In this document: positions 45,871 through 54,281 of the stretch, piece after piece
Position numbering within the stretch: the first letter of the stretch is position 1
Layout: every line of letters starts with the position of its first letter
Assembly (NCBI GenBank): GCA_040221095.1
Contig: JAVJVP010000017.1
Coordinates: 248,001 to 312,000 of the forward strand
Length of the DNA stretch: 64,000 nt
Direction: 5' to 3'
Source: UBA1479 sp040221095
Lineage (GTDB): Bacteria > Pseudomonadota > Alphaproteobacteria > Rhodospirillales > Casp-alpha2
The notes under the pieces: generated by a model
The model's database searches: none
Told to the model about the DNA's origin: nothing
What the model saw: the letters and a program-made list of their open reading frames with translations, nothing else
Made by a program: the position numbers and the translations under genes

Positions 45871-47961
45871 ATGTCGCTTTACACCTTGGTCATCGCCTGC
45901 GGTGTCCTGGCGCTGTTGTACGGCGCCTACGCCATTCGCTCCGTCCTGTCGGCGCCCGCCGGCAACGAACGGATGCAGGAAATCGCCGCCGCCATTCAGG
46001 AAGGCGCCGCCGCCTACCTGAACCGCCAGTACACCACCGTCGCCATCGTCGGCGCCGTGATCGGCATCCTGCTTGGCCTGAAGCTGGGCATGACCGTGGC
46101 CATCGGCTACTTCATCGGCGCCGTGCTGTCCGGTCTGGCCGGCTACATCGGCATGAACGTGTCGGTCCGCGCCAACGTGCGCACCGCCGAAGCCGCCCAG
46201 TCCCAGGGCCTGGCCGGCGGCCTGGACGTCGCCTTCAAATCCGGCGCCGTCACCGGCATGCTGGTGGTCGGCCTGGCGCTGCTCGGCGTCGCCGGCTACT
46301 ACGTCGTGCTGCGTGAAATGATCGACCCGAACACCGCCGCCGGCATGCGTCATATTCTCGAGGCCCTGGTGGCCCTGGGCTTCGGCGCCTCGCTGATCTC
46401 GATCTTCGCCCGCCTGGGCGGCGGCATCTTCACCAAGGGTGCGGACGTCGGCTCGGATCTGGTCGGCAAGATTGAAGCCGGCATTCCCGAAGACGACCCC
46501 CGCAACGCCGGCGTCATCGCCGACAACGTGGGCGACAACGTGGGTGACTGCGCCGGCATGGCCGCCGACCTGTTCGAAACCTATGCCGTGACCATGGTCG
46601 CGACCATGCTGTTGGCCGCCATCTTCTTCACGGGTGCCGCCCAGGAACAGATGATGCTGTTCCCGCTGATCATCGGCGCCGTGTGCATCGTCGCCTCGGT
46701 GATCTCCACCTGGTTCGTCAAACTGGGCGCCAGCCAGAACATCATGGGCGCGCTCTACAAGGGCTTCATCGCCTCGGCCGTGATCTCCGCCGCGCTGATC
46801 GGCGGCATCGTGTCCATGTTCATCGGTTGGGAAACGGCCATTCCGATGGGCGCCAAGACGGTGACCGGCACGCAGCTGTTCATCACGGCCCTGACCGGCC
46901 TGGGCGTCACCGGCCTGATCGTGTGGATCACGGAATACTACACCGGCACCGACTATCGCCCGGTGAAGAGCGTCGCCGCGTCCTCTGAAACTGGCCACGG
47001 CACCAACGTCATCCAGGGCCTCGCCGTGTCCATGGAAGCGACGGCCATGCCGGTCATCGTGATCTGCGCCGGCATCGTCATCTCCTACCTGAACGCGGGT
47101 CTGTTCGGCATCGCCATCGCCGCGACGACCATGCTGGCGCTGGCCGGCATGGTGGTGGCGCTCGACGCCTTCGGTCCGGTCACCGACAACGCCGGCGGCA
47201 TCGCCGAAATGGCCAACCTGCCGGAAGACGTACGCAAGACCACGGACGCCCTCGACGCCGTCGGCAACACCACCAAGGCCGTGACCAAGGGCTATGCCAT
47301 CGGCTCCGCCGGTCTGGCCGCCCTGGTGCTGTTCGCCGCCTATACGGAGGACCTCAAGCACTACTTCCCCGACGTCGCGGTGACCTTCTCCCTGCAGGAT
47401 CCCTATGTGGTCATCGGGCTGTTCATCGGCGGCATGCTGCCCTACCTGTTCGGTTCCATGGGCATGATGGCCGTGGGCCGCGCGGGCGGTCAGGTGGTCG
47501 TCGAGGTGCGCCGCCAGTTCCGCGAAATCCCGGGCATCATGGAAGGCACGGGCAAGCCGGAATACGGCAAATGCGTGGACATTCTGACCAAGGCCGCGAT
47601 CAAGGAAATGATCGTCCCGTCCTTGCTGCCGGTGCTCGCACCCGCGGTCATGTACTTCGTGGTCAATGCCATCGCCGGACAGTCGGCGGCGTTCTCCGCC
47701 CTTGGCGCCATGCTGATGGGCACCATCGTGACCGGCCTGTTCGTGGCGCTGTCCATGACCTCGGGCGGCGGTGCGTGGGATAATGCCAAAAAGTACATCG
47801 AAGACGGCAACCACGGCGGCAAGGGCTCCGACGCCCACCACGCGGCCGTGACGGGCGACACCGTCGGTGATCCCTACAAGGACACCGCCGGCCCGGCCAT
47901 CAACCCGATGATCAAGATCATCAACATCGTGGCGATCCTGATGCTGGCGATTCTCGCCTAA
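45871..47961 (+). CDS. hppA: Membrane-bound H+-translocating pyrophosphatase, potassium-independent type
   Basis: HppA pumps protons across the membrane using pyrophosphate. The 696-residue protein has about 16 hydrophobic segments, the substrate motif DVGSDLVGKIEAGIPEDDPRNAGVIADNVGDNVGD (read here as DVGSDLVGKIEAGIPEDD then NVGDNVGDCAGMAAD), and a mirrored DNAKKYIEDG/GDTVGDPYKDTAGPA motif near the C-terminus. Lys and Thr in GNTTKAVTKG replace Ala and Gly of potassium-dependent enzymes, so it should not need potassium. A strong terminator follows. Confidence 0.96.
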   Translation: MSLYTLVIACGVLALLYGAYAIRSVLSAPAGNERMQEIAAAIQEGAAAYLNRQYTTVAIVGAVIGILLGLKLGMTVAIGYFIGAVLSGLAGYIGMNVSVRANVRTAEAAQSQGLAGGLDVAFKSGAVTGMLVVGLALLGVAGYYVVLREMIDPNTAAGMRHILEALVALGFGASLISIFARLGGGIFTKGADVGSDLVGKIEAGIPEDDPRNAGVIADNVGDNVGDCAGMAADLFETYAVTMVATMLLAAIFFTGAAQEQMMLFPLIIGAVCIVASVISTWFVKLGASQNIMGALYKGFIASAVISAALIGGIVSMFIGWETAIPMGAKTVTGTQLFITALTGLGVTGLIVWITEYYTGTDYRPVKSVAASSETGHGTNVIQGLAVSMEATAMPVIVICAGIVISYLNAGLFGIAIAATTMLALAGMVVALDAFGPVTDNAGGIAEMANLPEDVRKTTDALDAVGNTTKAVTKGYAIGSAGLAALVLFAAYTEDLKHYFPDVAVTFSLQDPYVVIGLFIGGMLPYLFGSMGMMAVGRAGGQVVVEVRRQFREIPGIMEGTGKPEYGKCVDILTKAAIKEMIVPSLLPVLAPAVMYFVVNAIAGQSAAFSALGAMLMGTIVTGLFVALSMTSGGGAWDNAKKYIEDGNHGGKGSDAHHAAVTGDTVGDPYKDTAGPAINPMIKIINIVAILMLAILA

Positions 47962-47991
47962 ATCAGGACCTTCACGGACCTCAAGACGACG

Positions 47992-48024
47992 AAGCCCCGG
48001 AGCGGTCAGCTCCGGGGCTTTTTC
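47992..48024 (+). terminator. Intrinsic terminator after hppA
   Basis: A perfect 12-bp stem (left arm 47992-48003, right arm 48009-48020) with the loop GGTCA runs directly into TTTTT at 48019-48023. It ends the hppA transcript. It has no A-tract on the left side, so it should not work for the convergent bamE. Confidence 0.9.
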
Positions 48025-48070
48025 GTATCCTGTGGGGCCGCTGGGGCTGATTGGGGGCCGGAAGCCGTCC

Positions 48071-48589
48071 TTACGGCTGCCCGCCGCCGCCGGTCGGCCC
48101 GCCCGGCGTAATGTCGCTATCACCTTTGTTGAAGCGGCCCATGTTGTTGAACAACTGGTCCCAGAAGGTGATTTCGTTGCCCGAGGTCGGGGTGATCCGC
48201 TCCACATGCTTGATGTCCTGGGCGGAGGACAGATCGATCTTCTTGACCTCCTTGACCAGGCCCTTGTCGTTGAAGCGGACCATGATCACGTTGCGCTCCA
48301 TAACCTTGGGCGCCATGAAGGCGAAGGTTTCGGTCTTTTCGCTGATGTAGAGCCACAGATGCGAATCGAAGGGCGTCACGCTTGAAGGCGAGCCCAGGAT
48401 TTCCGCCACCTCTTCGCGGCTCATATCACCCGGTACGACCTCGGCCAGGCGTTCGGAATCGGGCAAATTGCCACGCACCGCGACCCGCGTGGCGCAGCCC
48501 GCAACGGTCACGGACACCAGAACGGCGGCGGTCAGGCCGAGCCAGGGGCGGGCGGTGAGAAGCCTGCGGTATGAGGAATTTCGTGTCAT
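48071..48589 (-). CDS. bamE: Outer membrane assembly lipoprotein BamE (SmpA/OmlA)
   Basis: BamE is a small lipoprotein of the outer-membrane beta-barrel assembly machine. The 172-residue precursor has a basic start, a hydrophobic segment and the lipobox VAGC. The domain shows MSREEVAEILGSPSSVTPFDSHLWLYIS and the MERNVIMVRFNDKGLVKEVKKID strands typical of SmpA/OmlA. The C-terminal 20 residues are Gly/Pro-rich. It is divergent from the cytochrome bc1 chaperone gene. Confidence 0.93.
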   Translation of the reverse strand: MTRNSSYRRLLTARPWLGLTAAVLVSVTVAGCATRVAVRGNLPDSERLAEVVPGDMSREEVAEILGSPSSVTPFDSHLWLYISEKTETFAFMAPKVMERNVIMVRFNDKGLVKEVKKIDLSSAQDIKHVERITPTSGNEITFWDQLFNNMGRFNKGDSDITPGGPTGGGGQP

Positions 48590-48735
48590 GTTCAGCTGGC
48601 GGCAATCTTCTTACGTGCAAGGCCCGGCGCGACTTGCTAAACGGACCCGGTAAAACGGCCTTGATAATTAGTCACGCGAGTGCGCATGTCCAGGGCCCAT
48701 ATGGCGGTTTTTCCCCCAATTCGGTTCAAACGGCG

Positions 48736-49290
48736 ATGATCCTGTCCCTGTTCAAGCGTTCTTCCAGCCCTCAGGCCGCGCGAAGCCTGTATGGCGACGT
48801 GGTGCGTCAGGCGCGGCAGCCCGCGTTCTACGGGGCCGGCGGCGTCGCCGACACGGAGGACGGCCGCTACGATCTGATCCTGCTGCACATGTTCCTGGTC
48901 CTGGAGCGCCTGAACCGCGTGTCGCCGGACCCGACTCGGCTAAAACAGGACCTGTTCGACGTGCTGTTCGAGGACCTGGACCTGAACCTGCGCGAAATGG
49001 GATTCGGCGACGAGGGCGTGCGCCGGCGCATCCAGAGGATGGTCGAAGGTTTCTACGGCCGCATGACCGCCTATCGCGAGGGCCTGACGGGCGGCGGGGA
49101 CGCCCTGGACGGCGCCCTGCGCCGCAACCTGTACCGCAACGCCACGCCGGAAGACGCCGCCGTGGCCCGCCTGGCGGGCTACTTGCGGGCCCAAACGGCG
49201 GTCCTGGCGGCCCAGGACGACGCGGACTTCCTGGCCGGGCGCGCCGGGTTCACGGGCCCTGAATGGGCCCACGAAGAGGGCGGACGATGA
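48736..49290 (+). CDS. Ubiquinol-cytochrome c chaperone family protein
   Basis: The 184-residue helical protein matches the bacterial relatives of mitochondrial Cbp3/UQCC1: DLILLHMFLVLERLNR, then QDLFDVLFEDLDLNLREMGFGDEGV, then RRRIQRMVEGFYGRM. The family assists assembly of the cytochrome bc1 complex. The ATG at 48736 begins ILSLFKRS; the frame is open upstream but without a recognisable start. Its stop overlaps the yceD start, a conserved pairing before rpmF in alphaproteobacteria. Confidence 0.88.
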   Translation: MILSLFKRSSSPQAARSLYGDVVRQARQPAFYGAGGVADTEDGRYDLILLHMFLVLERLNRVSPDPTRLKQDLFDVLFEDLDLNLREMGFGDEGVRRRIQRMVEGFYGRMTAYREGLTGGGDALDGALRRNLYRNATPEDAAVARLAGYLRAQTAVLAAQDDADFLAGRAGFTGPEWAHEEGGR

Positions 49291-49829
49291 CCAGCGGCGA
49301 TTTCCCCTTAAGCCAGCCGGTCTCCATCAGCGACCTGCTGCGCGGCGATGTCGTCACGCTGACCATGGACGCCGACGACGGCGAGCGCCGGGTGCTGGCC
49401 GAATTTCTCGGCATACCCGAGGTCAAATCCCTGACCGCGCGCGTGAAACTGCGGGCCGAGCCGGGACGCCGGTTCGTCCTGGAGGGGACGGTCGCCGCCG
49501 ATCTCGTGCAGACCTGCGTGATCACCCTGGAGCCGCTCGAAGCGCGGGTCGAGGGGCCGATTCGACGTGTTTACCTGGATACCCCCCTCGACGAGGGGGA
49601 TTCCGACCTTGATCCCTTCGACGATGACGCACCCGACATTGTCGAGAGCGGCACGATTGATGCCGGGGCCGCGGTTTGCGAGTATATTGCCCTGGAAATG
49701 CCGCCCTATCCGCGCGCCAAGGACGCGCCGGAGGGGGGGAAACCGGCCCGGAACGGGGACGGGGAGGGCGATCCTCCGGCAAACAACCCCTTCGCGGTCC
49801 TTGCGCAGCTGCGTGATCTTGAAAAATAA
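49287..49829 (+). CDS. yceD: DUF177 (YceD-like) protein
   Basis: The 180-residue acidic protein belongs to DUF177/YceD, known to sit before rpmF and plsX in many bacteria. Typical segments are LSQPVSISDLLRGDVVTLTM, VQTCVITLEPLEARVEGP and EYIALEMPPYPRAKDAP. Plant and bacterial relatives are linked to 23S rRNA accumulation; the molecular role is not settled. The ATG overlaps the previous stop by four bases. Confidence 0.9.
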   Translation: MTSGDFPLSQPVSISDLLRGDVVTLTMDADDGERRVLAEFLGIPEVKSLTARVKLRAEPGRRFVLEGTVAADLVQTCVITLEPLEARVEGPIRRVYLDTPLDEGDSDLDPFDDDAPDIVESGTIDAGAAVCEYIALEMPPYPRAKDAPEGGKPARNGDGEGDPPANNPFAVLAQLRDLEK

Positions 49830-49889
49830 TGATGGGTTAGCGCTTGCAGGGAAAAGCGAGATTGTTTAAGTAACCGGCTTTGCGCCGCA

Positions 49890-49915
49890 GGCGGTTCGCC
49901 GCCCGGGCGTTTTTT
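49890..49915 (+). promoter_or_regulatory. Possible attenuator before rpmF
   Basis: GGCGG-TTCG-CCGCC (49890-49903) and an overlapping CGCC-GCCCG-GGCG hairpin (49897-49909) directly followed by TTTTTT (49910-49915) cannot form together. The second would be a weak intrinsic terminator and the first an anti-terminator. The run of T ends 19 bases before the rpmF start. Confidence 0.35.
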
Positions 49916-49934
49916 GAATGAAGGTGTAGTCAAC

Positions 49935-50120
49935 ATGGCTGTTCCAAAGAAGAAGATCTCGAAGTCGAAAAGGGACATGAGGCGAGCCCATCACCGCTTG
50001 TCGCCGTCTTCGTATAACGAATGCCCCAAGTGCGGTGAACTGAAGCGCCCCCACCATGTGTGTCAGGCGTGCGGTCATTATGATGACCGTGAAGTGATCG
50101 AAGCCGACGACGCCGCGTAG
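49935..50120 (+). CDS. rpmF: 50S ribosomal protein L32
   Basis: The 61-residue ribosomal protein begins MAVPKKKISKSKRDMRRAHH and has two CxxC pairs (CPKCGEL and CQACGHY), so it is the zinc-binding C+ form. ATG 49935 is the family start; an upstream in-frame ATG at 49914 lies just after the T-run and is unlikely. The gene stands between yceD and plsX as in most proteobacteria. Confidence 0.97.
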   Translation: MAVPKKKISKSKRDMRRAHHRLSPSSYNECPKCGELKRPHHVCQACGHYDDREVIEADDAA

Positions 50121-50170
50121 CCTGCCTTCCAGGCGCTAACACAACGAGGCTGTCGGGAAAGGACATTTCC

Positions 50171-51289
50171 TTGTCGGATAACCTGACGCTCTCCATCGAC
50201 GCCATGGGCGGGGACAACGCCCCGGACATGGTGGTGGAAGGCGTGGACACGGCTCTTGAGCGGCTGACGGGCGTCAGCTTTCTCCTGTTCGGCGACGAAA
50301 CACGCCTGATTCCCTTGCTGGACCGGTTTCCCCGGGCCCGCGCGGCGTGTCAGGTGCGTCATACGGCCGATATCGTGACCAACGACGCCAAGCCGGCCCA
50401 GGCGCTCCGCCAGGGCCGCAATTCCAGCATGCGCCTGGCCATCAACGCCGTCGGCGACGGCTCGGCGGCGGGCATCGTGTCGGCGGGCAACACGGGTGCG
50501 CTCATGGCCATGGCCAAGTTCGTGCTCAAGACCTTGCCGGGCATCGACCGGCCGGCCATCGCGACCTATTTCCCGACCCGCCGCGGGGAAAGCGTCATGC
50601 TCGACCTTGGCGCCAACGTGGAATGCGATGCCGAAAACCTGATCCAGTTCGCGGTGATGGGCGAGGTCTTCGCGCGCAACGTGCTGGGCCTGGAAAAGCC
50701 CACCGTCGGCATCCTCAACGTCGGTCAGGAGGACCTGAAGGGCAATCAGGCGGTCAAGCTCGCGTCCAAGGGATTGATGAACTCCAAGCTGCCGCTGCAT
50801 TTTCACGGTTTCGTCGAAGGCGACGACATCGGCGCCGGCACCGTCGACGTGATCGTCACGGATGGCTTCACCGGCAACATCGCGCTGAAGACGGCCGAAG
50901 GCACGGCCAAGCTGTTCGGCCAGTTCCTTAAGGAAGCGCTGACCAGTTCCCTGCCGGCCAAGCTGGGCGCCCTGTTGGCGAAATCGGCGCTCATGACCTT
51001 CAAGATGCGGGTCGATCCCCGGCGCTATAACGGCGCCATGTTCGTCGGCCTCAACGGAATCTGCGTGAAAAGCCACGGCGGCACCGACGCGGTCGGATTC
51101 GCCAACGCCATCCACGTCGCCTACGAGCTGATTTCCAACAATTTCAACGAAAGCATCAAGGAGGACTACGAACAGTTCCGCGCCTCCTTCGATCCCAGCA
51201 TTCTGACGGAACCGGACGACGACACCCCTGACGGCGGCCAGAGCGCCCCCAACGGGAATGGCGGCACCGGGGTGGTGGCCAACGGATGA
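50171..51289 (+). CDS. plsX: Phosphate acyltransferase PlsX
   Basis: PlsX makes acyl-phosphate from acyl-ACP for phospholipid synthesis. Motifs are LSIDAMGGDNAPDMVVEG at the start, SAGNTGALMAMAKF, and VTDGFTGNIALKTAEG. The start is TTG 50171, as the family N-terminus begins there. The 372 residues end with a Gly/Asn-rich tail of low complexity. Its stop overlaps the fabH start. Confidence 0.97.
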   Translation: MSDNLTLSIDAMGGDNAPDMVVEGVDTALERLTGVSFLLFGDETRLIPLLDRFPRARAACQVRHTADIVTNDAKPAQALRQGRNSSMRLAINAVGDGSAAGIVSAGNTGALMAMAKFVLKTLPGIDRPAIATYFPTRRGESVMLDLGANVECDAENLIQFAVMGEVFARNVLGLEKPTVGILNVGQEDLKGNQAVKLASKGLMNSKLPLHFHGFVEGDDIGAGTVDVIVTDGFTGNIALKTAEGTAKLFGQFLKEALTSSLPAKLGALLAKSALMTFKMRVDPRRYNGAMFVGLNGICVKSHGGTDAVGFANAIHVAYELISNNFNESIKEDYEQFRASFDPSILTEPDDDTPDGGQSAPNGNGGTGVVANG

Positions 51290-52293
51290 CCATGCCGCGC
51301 TCGATCATCCTGGGGTGTGGTTCCTACCTGCCGGAACGCATCGTCACGAACGACGAACTGGCCCAGCGCGTCGATACCACCGATGAATGGATCGTCGAGC
51401 GTACGGGCATCCGCCAGCGTCACATCGCCGAGGACGGGCAATTTACCTCGGACCTCGCCCTTGCCGCCGCGGAACGGGCCATCGAGCACGCCGGAATCGC
51501 CGTCGACGACATCGATCTGGTGATCCTGGCGACGACGACGCCGGACCAGACTTTTCCCTCGACGGCGACGAAAGTGCAGGCGCGGCTCGGCATGTCGAAC
51601 GGCGCTGCCTTTGATATTCAGGCCGTGTGCTCCGGCTTTCTCTACGGCATTTCCACCGCCGACGCCTTCATCCGCTCGGGCCAGGCCCGCACCGTTCTGC
51701 TGATCGGGGCCGAAACGTTCTCCCGCATCCTTGATTGGGAGGATCGTGGAACCTGCGTGCTGTTCGGCGACGGGGCCGGTGCCGTGGTTCTGCAGGCGTC
51801 CGCCAACGGGGCCGCCACGGACGACGACGACGCCGGCGCCGGGCACAACCGGGAACGCGGCATCCTGTCCACACATCTGCATTCGGACGGCAAGCTGAAC
51901 GACCTTCTGTACGTCGACGGTGGGCCGTCCTCGACCCAGACCGTGGGCCATGTCCGCATGGTCGGACGCGAGGTTTTCCGCCACGCGGTGACCAATCTGG
52001 CCGCCGTGGTCGATGAGGCGCTGGAGGCCAACAACCTGGAACGCGACGACATCTCCTGGCTCGTCCCGCATCAGGCCAACAAGCGCATCCTCGACTCGAC
52101 GGCGCGCAAGCTCGGCATGTCGCCGGACCGAGTCGTTACGACCGTGGACCGACACGCCAACACTTCGGCCGCGTCTATTCCGCTGGCGTTGGACGCCGCC
52201 GTCAGGGACGGCCGGATCAAACGCGGCGACCTGCTTCTGCTCGAAGCCATGGGGGGCGGCCTGACCTGGGGCTCCGCCCTGGTGCGCTGGTAA
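51286..52293 (+). CDS. fabH: 3-oxoacyl-[ACP] synthase III
   Basis: FabH starts fatty-acid synthesis by joining acetyl-CoA to malonyl-ACP. The catalytic Cys115 is in FDIQAVCSGFLYGIS, the His in WLVPHQANKRI and the Asn in VDRHANTSAASIPLAL, so the triad is complete. The start at 51286 overlaps plsX; ATG 51292 is two codons later. The 335-residue length includes a short insert rich in Asp and Ala around residues 180-190 (ATDDDDAGAGH). Confidence 0.97.
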   Translation: MTMPRSIILGCGSYLPERIVTNDELAQRVDTTDEWIVERTGIRQRHIAEDGQFTSDLALAAAERAIEHAGIAVDDIDLVILATTTPDQTFPSTATKVQARLGMSNGAAFDIQAVCSGFLYGISTADAFIRSGQARTVLLIGAETFSRILDWEDRGTCVLFGDGAGAVVLQASANGAATDDDDAGAGHNRERGILSTHLHSDGKLNDLLYVDGGPSSTQTVGHVRMVGREVFRHAVTNLAAVVDEALEANNLERDDISWLVPHQANKRILDSTARKLGMSPDRVVTTVDRHANTSAASIPLALDAAVRDGRIKRGDLLLLEAMGGGLTWGSALVRW

Positions 52294-52335
52294 ATTCCCG
52301 CCTGATTTTAGGTTGTTACACGCAACCCTTTGACG

Positions 52336-52362
52336 TTGACGGCTTTCTCCGGCGGGGATACC
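52336..52362 (+). promoter_or_regulatory. Candidate promoter for ihfA
   Basis: TTGACG at 52336-52341 (the second of two tandem TTGACG copies) and GATACC at 52357-52362 with a 15-base spacer, about 40 bases before ihfA. The spacer is short, so the call is weak. Confidence 0.3.
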
Positions 52363-52400
52363 CTTTGCCTCGGTCGCGGACCTAAGGGGGACCGGAAACA

Positions 52401-52706
52401 ATGGCTGGTAAAACAATCACCCGCGCGCAGTTGGGTGAGGCGGTATATCAGGAAGTCGGGCTGTCGCGGAACGAATCCGCGGCCCTCTTGGAAAACGTCC
52501 TGGGCTACATGACGGATGCCCTGGCGCGCGGCGAAACCGTGAAGATTTCGTCGTTCGGCAGTTTCTCCGTTCGCCAGAAGGGACAGCGCATCGGACGCAA
52601 TCCGAAGACCGGACAGGAAGTGCCGATCCTTCCCCGCAAGGTTCTGGTGTTCCGGCCGTCGCAGGTTCTGAAAAGCAGAATCAACCGTTCCATAAGCAAC
52701 AGCTAG
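52401..52706 (+). CDS. ihfA: Integration host factor subunit alpha
   Basis: IHF bends DNA at specific sites and serves sigma-54 promoters such as those used with NtrC. The 101-residue protein has AQLGEAVYQEVGLSRNESA, the VKISSFGSFSVRQKGQRIGRNPKTG arm region (read as VKISSFGSFSVRQKG then GRNPKTGQEVPI), and the alpha-type VFRPSQVLKSRIN. GGGGG precedes the ATG. A MerR-like gene follows, as in most alphaproteobacteria. Confidence 0.97.
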   Translation: MAGKTITRAQLGEAVYQEVGLSRNESAALLENVLGYMTDALARGETVKISSFGSFSVRQKGQRIGRNPKTGQEVPILPRKVLVFRPSQVLKSRINRSISNS

Positions 52707-52719
52707 GCTGGGCGTCGCG

Positions 52720-53118
52720 ATGCCTGCCGATGATGCACGGTCTGTGAAGAAATCCGCGGGCGCGTTCCGCACGATCAGCGAAGTCGCCGACGAGCTCGAC
52801 CTGCCGCAGCACGTGCTGCGGTTCTGGGAAACCAAATTCCCACAGATCAAGCCCATGAAGCGCGGCGGCGGCCGGCGCTACTACCGGCCCGAGGACATCG
52901 TGCTTCTCGACCGCATCCGGCGCTGGCTGTACGAAGACGGCTATACCATCAAGGGCGTGCAGAAGCTGTTGAAGGACGGCGTCACCGACGACGACGGCGC
53001 GGGCCAGGACACGACCGCGGCGACGGCCTCGAAATCCGCCCCCACGGGCGACGGGCAGGCCGCGCAACTGGCCGCCGTGCTGGCCGAATTAAAGGATATC
53101 CGGGCCCTTCTCAACTGA
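52720..53118 (+). CDS. MerR-family transcriptional regulator
   Basis: The 132-residue protein has a MerR-type winged helix: AFRTISEVADELDLPQHVLRFWETKFP, then GGGRRYYRPEDIVLLDRIRRWLYEDGYTIKGVQKLL (read in two parts). There is no long dimerisation helix with metal cysteines; the C-terminus is a short acidic and Ala-rich tail. This regulator after ihfA is conserved in alphaproteobacteria and its target is unknown. It starts 13 bases after ihfA. Confidence 0.9.
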   Translation: MPADDARSVKKSAGAFRTISEVADELDLPQHVLRFWETKFPQIKPMKRGGGRRYYRPEDIVLLDRIRRWLYEDGYTIKGVQKLLKDGVTDDDGAGQDTTAATASKSAPTGDGQAAQLAAVLAELKDIRALLN

Positions 53119-53162
53119 TCCGGCGGGCCTTCAGAAAAATCACCTGGACCCGGCCAGGGTTG

Positions 53163-53191
53163 TTGCCCCCACTGGGCGCAGCAAGTATAGT
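53163..53191 (+). promoter_or_regulatory. Candidate promoter for tRNA-Pro
   Basis: TTGCCC (53163-53168) and TATAGT (53186-53191) with a 17-base spacer lie about 95 bases before the tRNA. The -10 hexamer agrees at five of six positions. Confidence 0.5.
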
Positions 53192-53284
53192 CCGGCCCGC
53201 ACGTCACCGGGGTTTTTCCCCGATGCACCTGCCGGTGGCCGCGAGCCCTCCCAAGGCACATGATCGCGGCACCAACAAAGTAGT

Positions 53285-53361
53285 CGGAGCGTAGCGCAGC
53301 CTGGTAGCGCACCACACTGGGGGTGTGGGGGTCGTGGGTTCGAATCCCGCCGCTCCGACCA
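53285..53361 (+). tRNA. tRNA-Pro, anticodon GGG
   Basis: All arms fold: acceptor CGGAGCG / CGCTCCG, D arm GCGC-AGCCTGGTA-GCGC, anticodon stem CCACA / TGTGG with loop CTGGGGG, and T arm GTGGG-TTCGAAT-CCCGC. The anticodon GGG is at 53319-53321. The discriminator A and the CCA end (53359-53361) are encoded. It reads CCC and CCU. Confidence 0.98.
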
Positions 53362-53462
53362 TTCTTTTCCCGATCACGACAGGACGATTCCCACCGGACG
53401 GCAACCCGCCGGCGCACGGAGACATTTTCCGCGCCCAACGTTCGCTCATCCGCCGGAAGCGC

Positions 53463-53496
53463 AAAGAAAAAGGGCCGGAACACGAAGTTCCGGCCC
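53463..53496 (-). terminator. Intrinsic terminator of the ferredoxin gene
   Basis: GGGCCGGAAC (53472-53481) pairs perfectly with GTTCCGGCCC (53487-53496) around a 5-base loop. On the minus strand the stem is followed by TTTTTCTTT. It lies about 120 bases after the end of the minus-strand ferredoxin gene. Confidence 0.8.
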
Positions 53497-53616
53497 GCAG
53501 TCTGTGCTCTTGAGGGAAGGGAGGATTCATTACAAATCCATCCAACACCCTGACTATGGCAGTTGGCTTGTGACCTTGCTGTGATTGCCATCACTATCTT
53601 TGGAAAAATTGCCCTC

Positions 53617-53982
53617 TCAGGTGCCGGGCGGCGGCAGGTCATTGATTTTATTGATTTCTTTTTTGAGACTCAGTTTCAACTCCAGATCATCGAGAAACCC
53701 GCCGACGTCATCGGGGGCAAGTCCCAGATGAAAGGCGCCGCCGGGGGCGACGCGAACCGTGGGCCCGAAGTCGCAGCGCCCCATGCACACCGTCCGCTCG
53801 ACCCGGATATCAAGACCGCGGGCGCGCACTTCCGCCTCGATGGCCTTGGCCAGGTCCTCGCTATTGCGCGCGGCACAGGACGCTAGGTCCGAGCGCAGGC
53901 GGCGGTTGATACAGATCATGATGGTCCAGCCGCCGGCGGGAGGCGGCACGGGGGGAACGGGGGGAAGGTTATCGTGGGACAT
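53617..53982 (-). CDS. Thioredoxin-like [2Fe-2S] ferredoxin
   Basis: The 121-residue protein has four cysteines with the spacing of thioredoxin-fold ferredoxins: Cys24, Cys36, Cys66 and Cys70 (MICINRRLRSDLASCAAR and ERTVCMGRCDFGPTVRV). An unusual Pro-rich start (NLPPVPPVPPP) precedes the fold and the end is a charged helix. Such ferredoxins occur alone or as NuoE-like modules; the redox partner is unknown. A terminator lies downstream. The start at 53982 is preferred over 54042, though the ribosome site is weak. Confidence 0.85.
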   Translation of the reverse strand: MSHDNLPPVPPVPPPAGGWTIMICINRRLRSDLASCAARNSEDLAKAIEAEVRARGLDIRVERTVCMGRCDFGPTVRVAPGGAFHLGLAPDDVGGFLDDLELKLSLKKEINKINDLPPPGT

Positions 53983-54281
53983 GAATGATTGGGGCTGACC
54001 TGGAAAAGCGAGGGAAAATGGGGAGTGGCATGGAACCTGCACTTGGTCTCATTGGTAACCCGGCGGGTCGGAACTTTCTCCTCCTCCCCCCAAGCGCCGG
54101 CTCGCTGGGTTGCCGTCCCTCACCGAAAAAAATCATTGAAAAATCAAACAATTAAATCCTGGCGCAACGGCAGGGCACGGCGCATGCCCGCATTCCGGGG
54201 CTTCGCCGCCGCAAGGCGTTTCTCGCAGGACGCGTGGCGTTTTGCAAAACCCGGGCGAAATGCGACGGCCGCGCCCATCAA
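53983..54281. other. Gene-free stretch of about 300 bases
   Basis: No convincing gene lies here. A markedly AT-rich segment (54122-54165, with runs of A and CAATTAAAT) stands out from the GC-rich surroundings and may hold the ferredoxin promoter on the minus strand, but I could not fix hexamers with confidence. Confidence 0.4.

Noticed and set aside
53362..53462. Possible integration site next to tRNA-Pro
   Set aside because: No integrase gene, no repeat of the tRNA 3' end and no mobile genes were found downstream.
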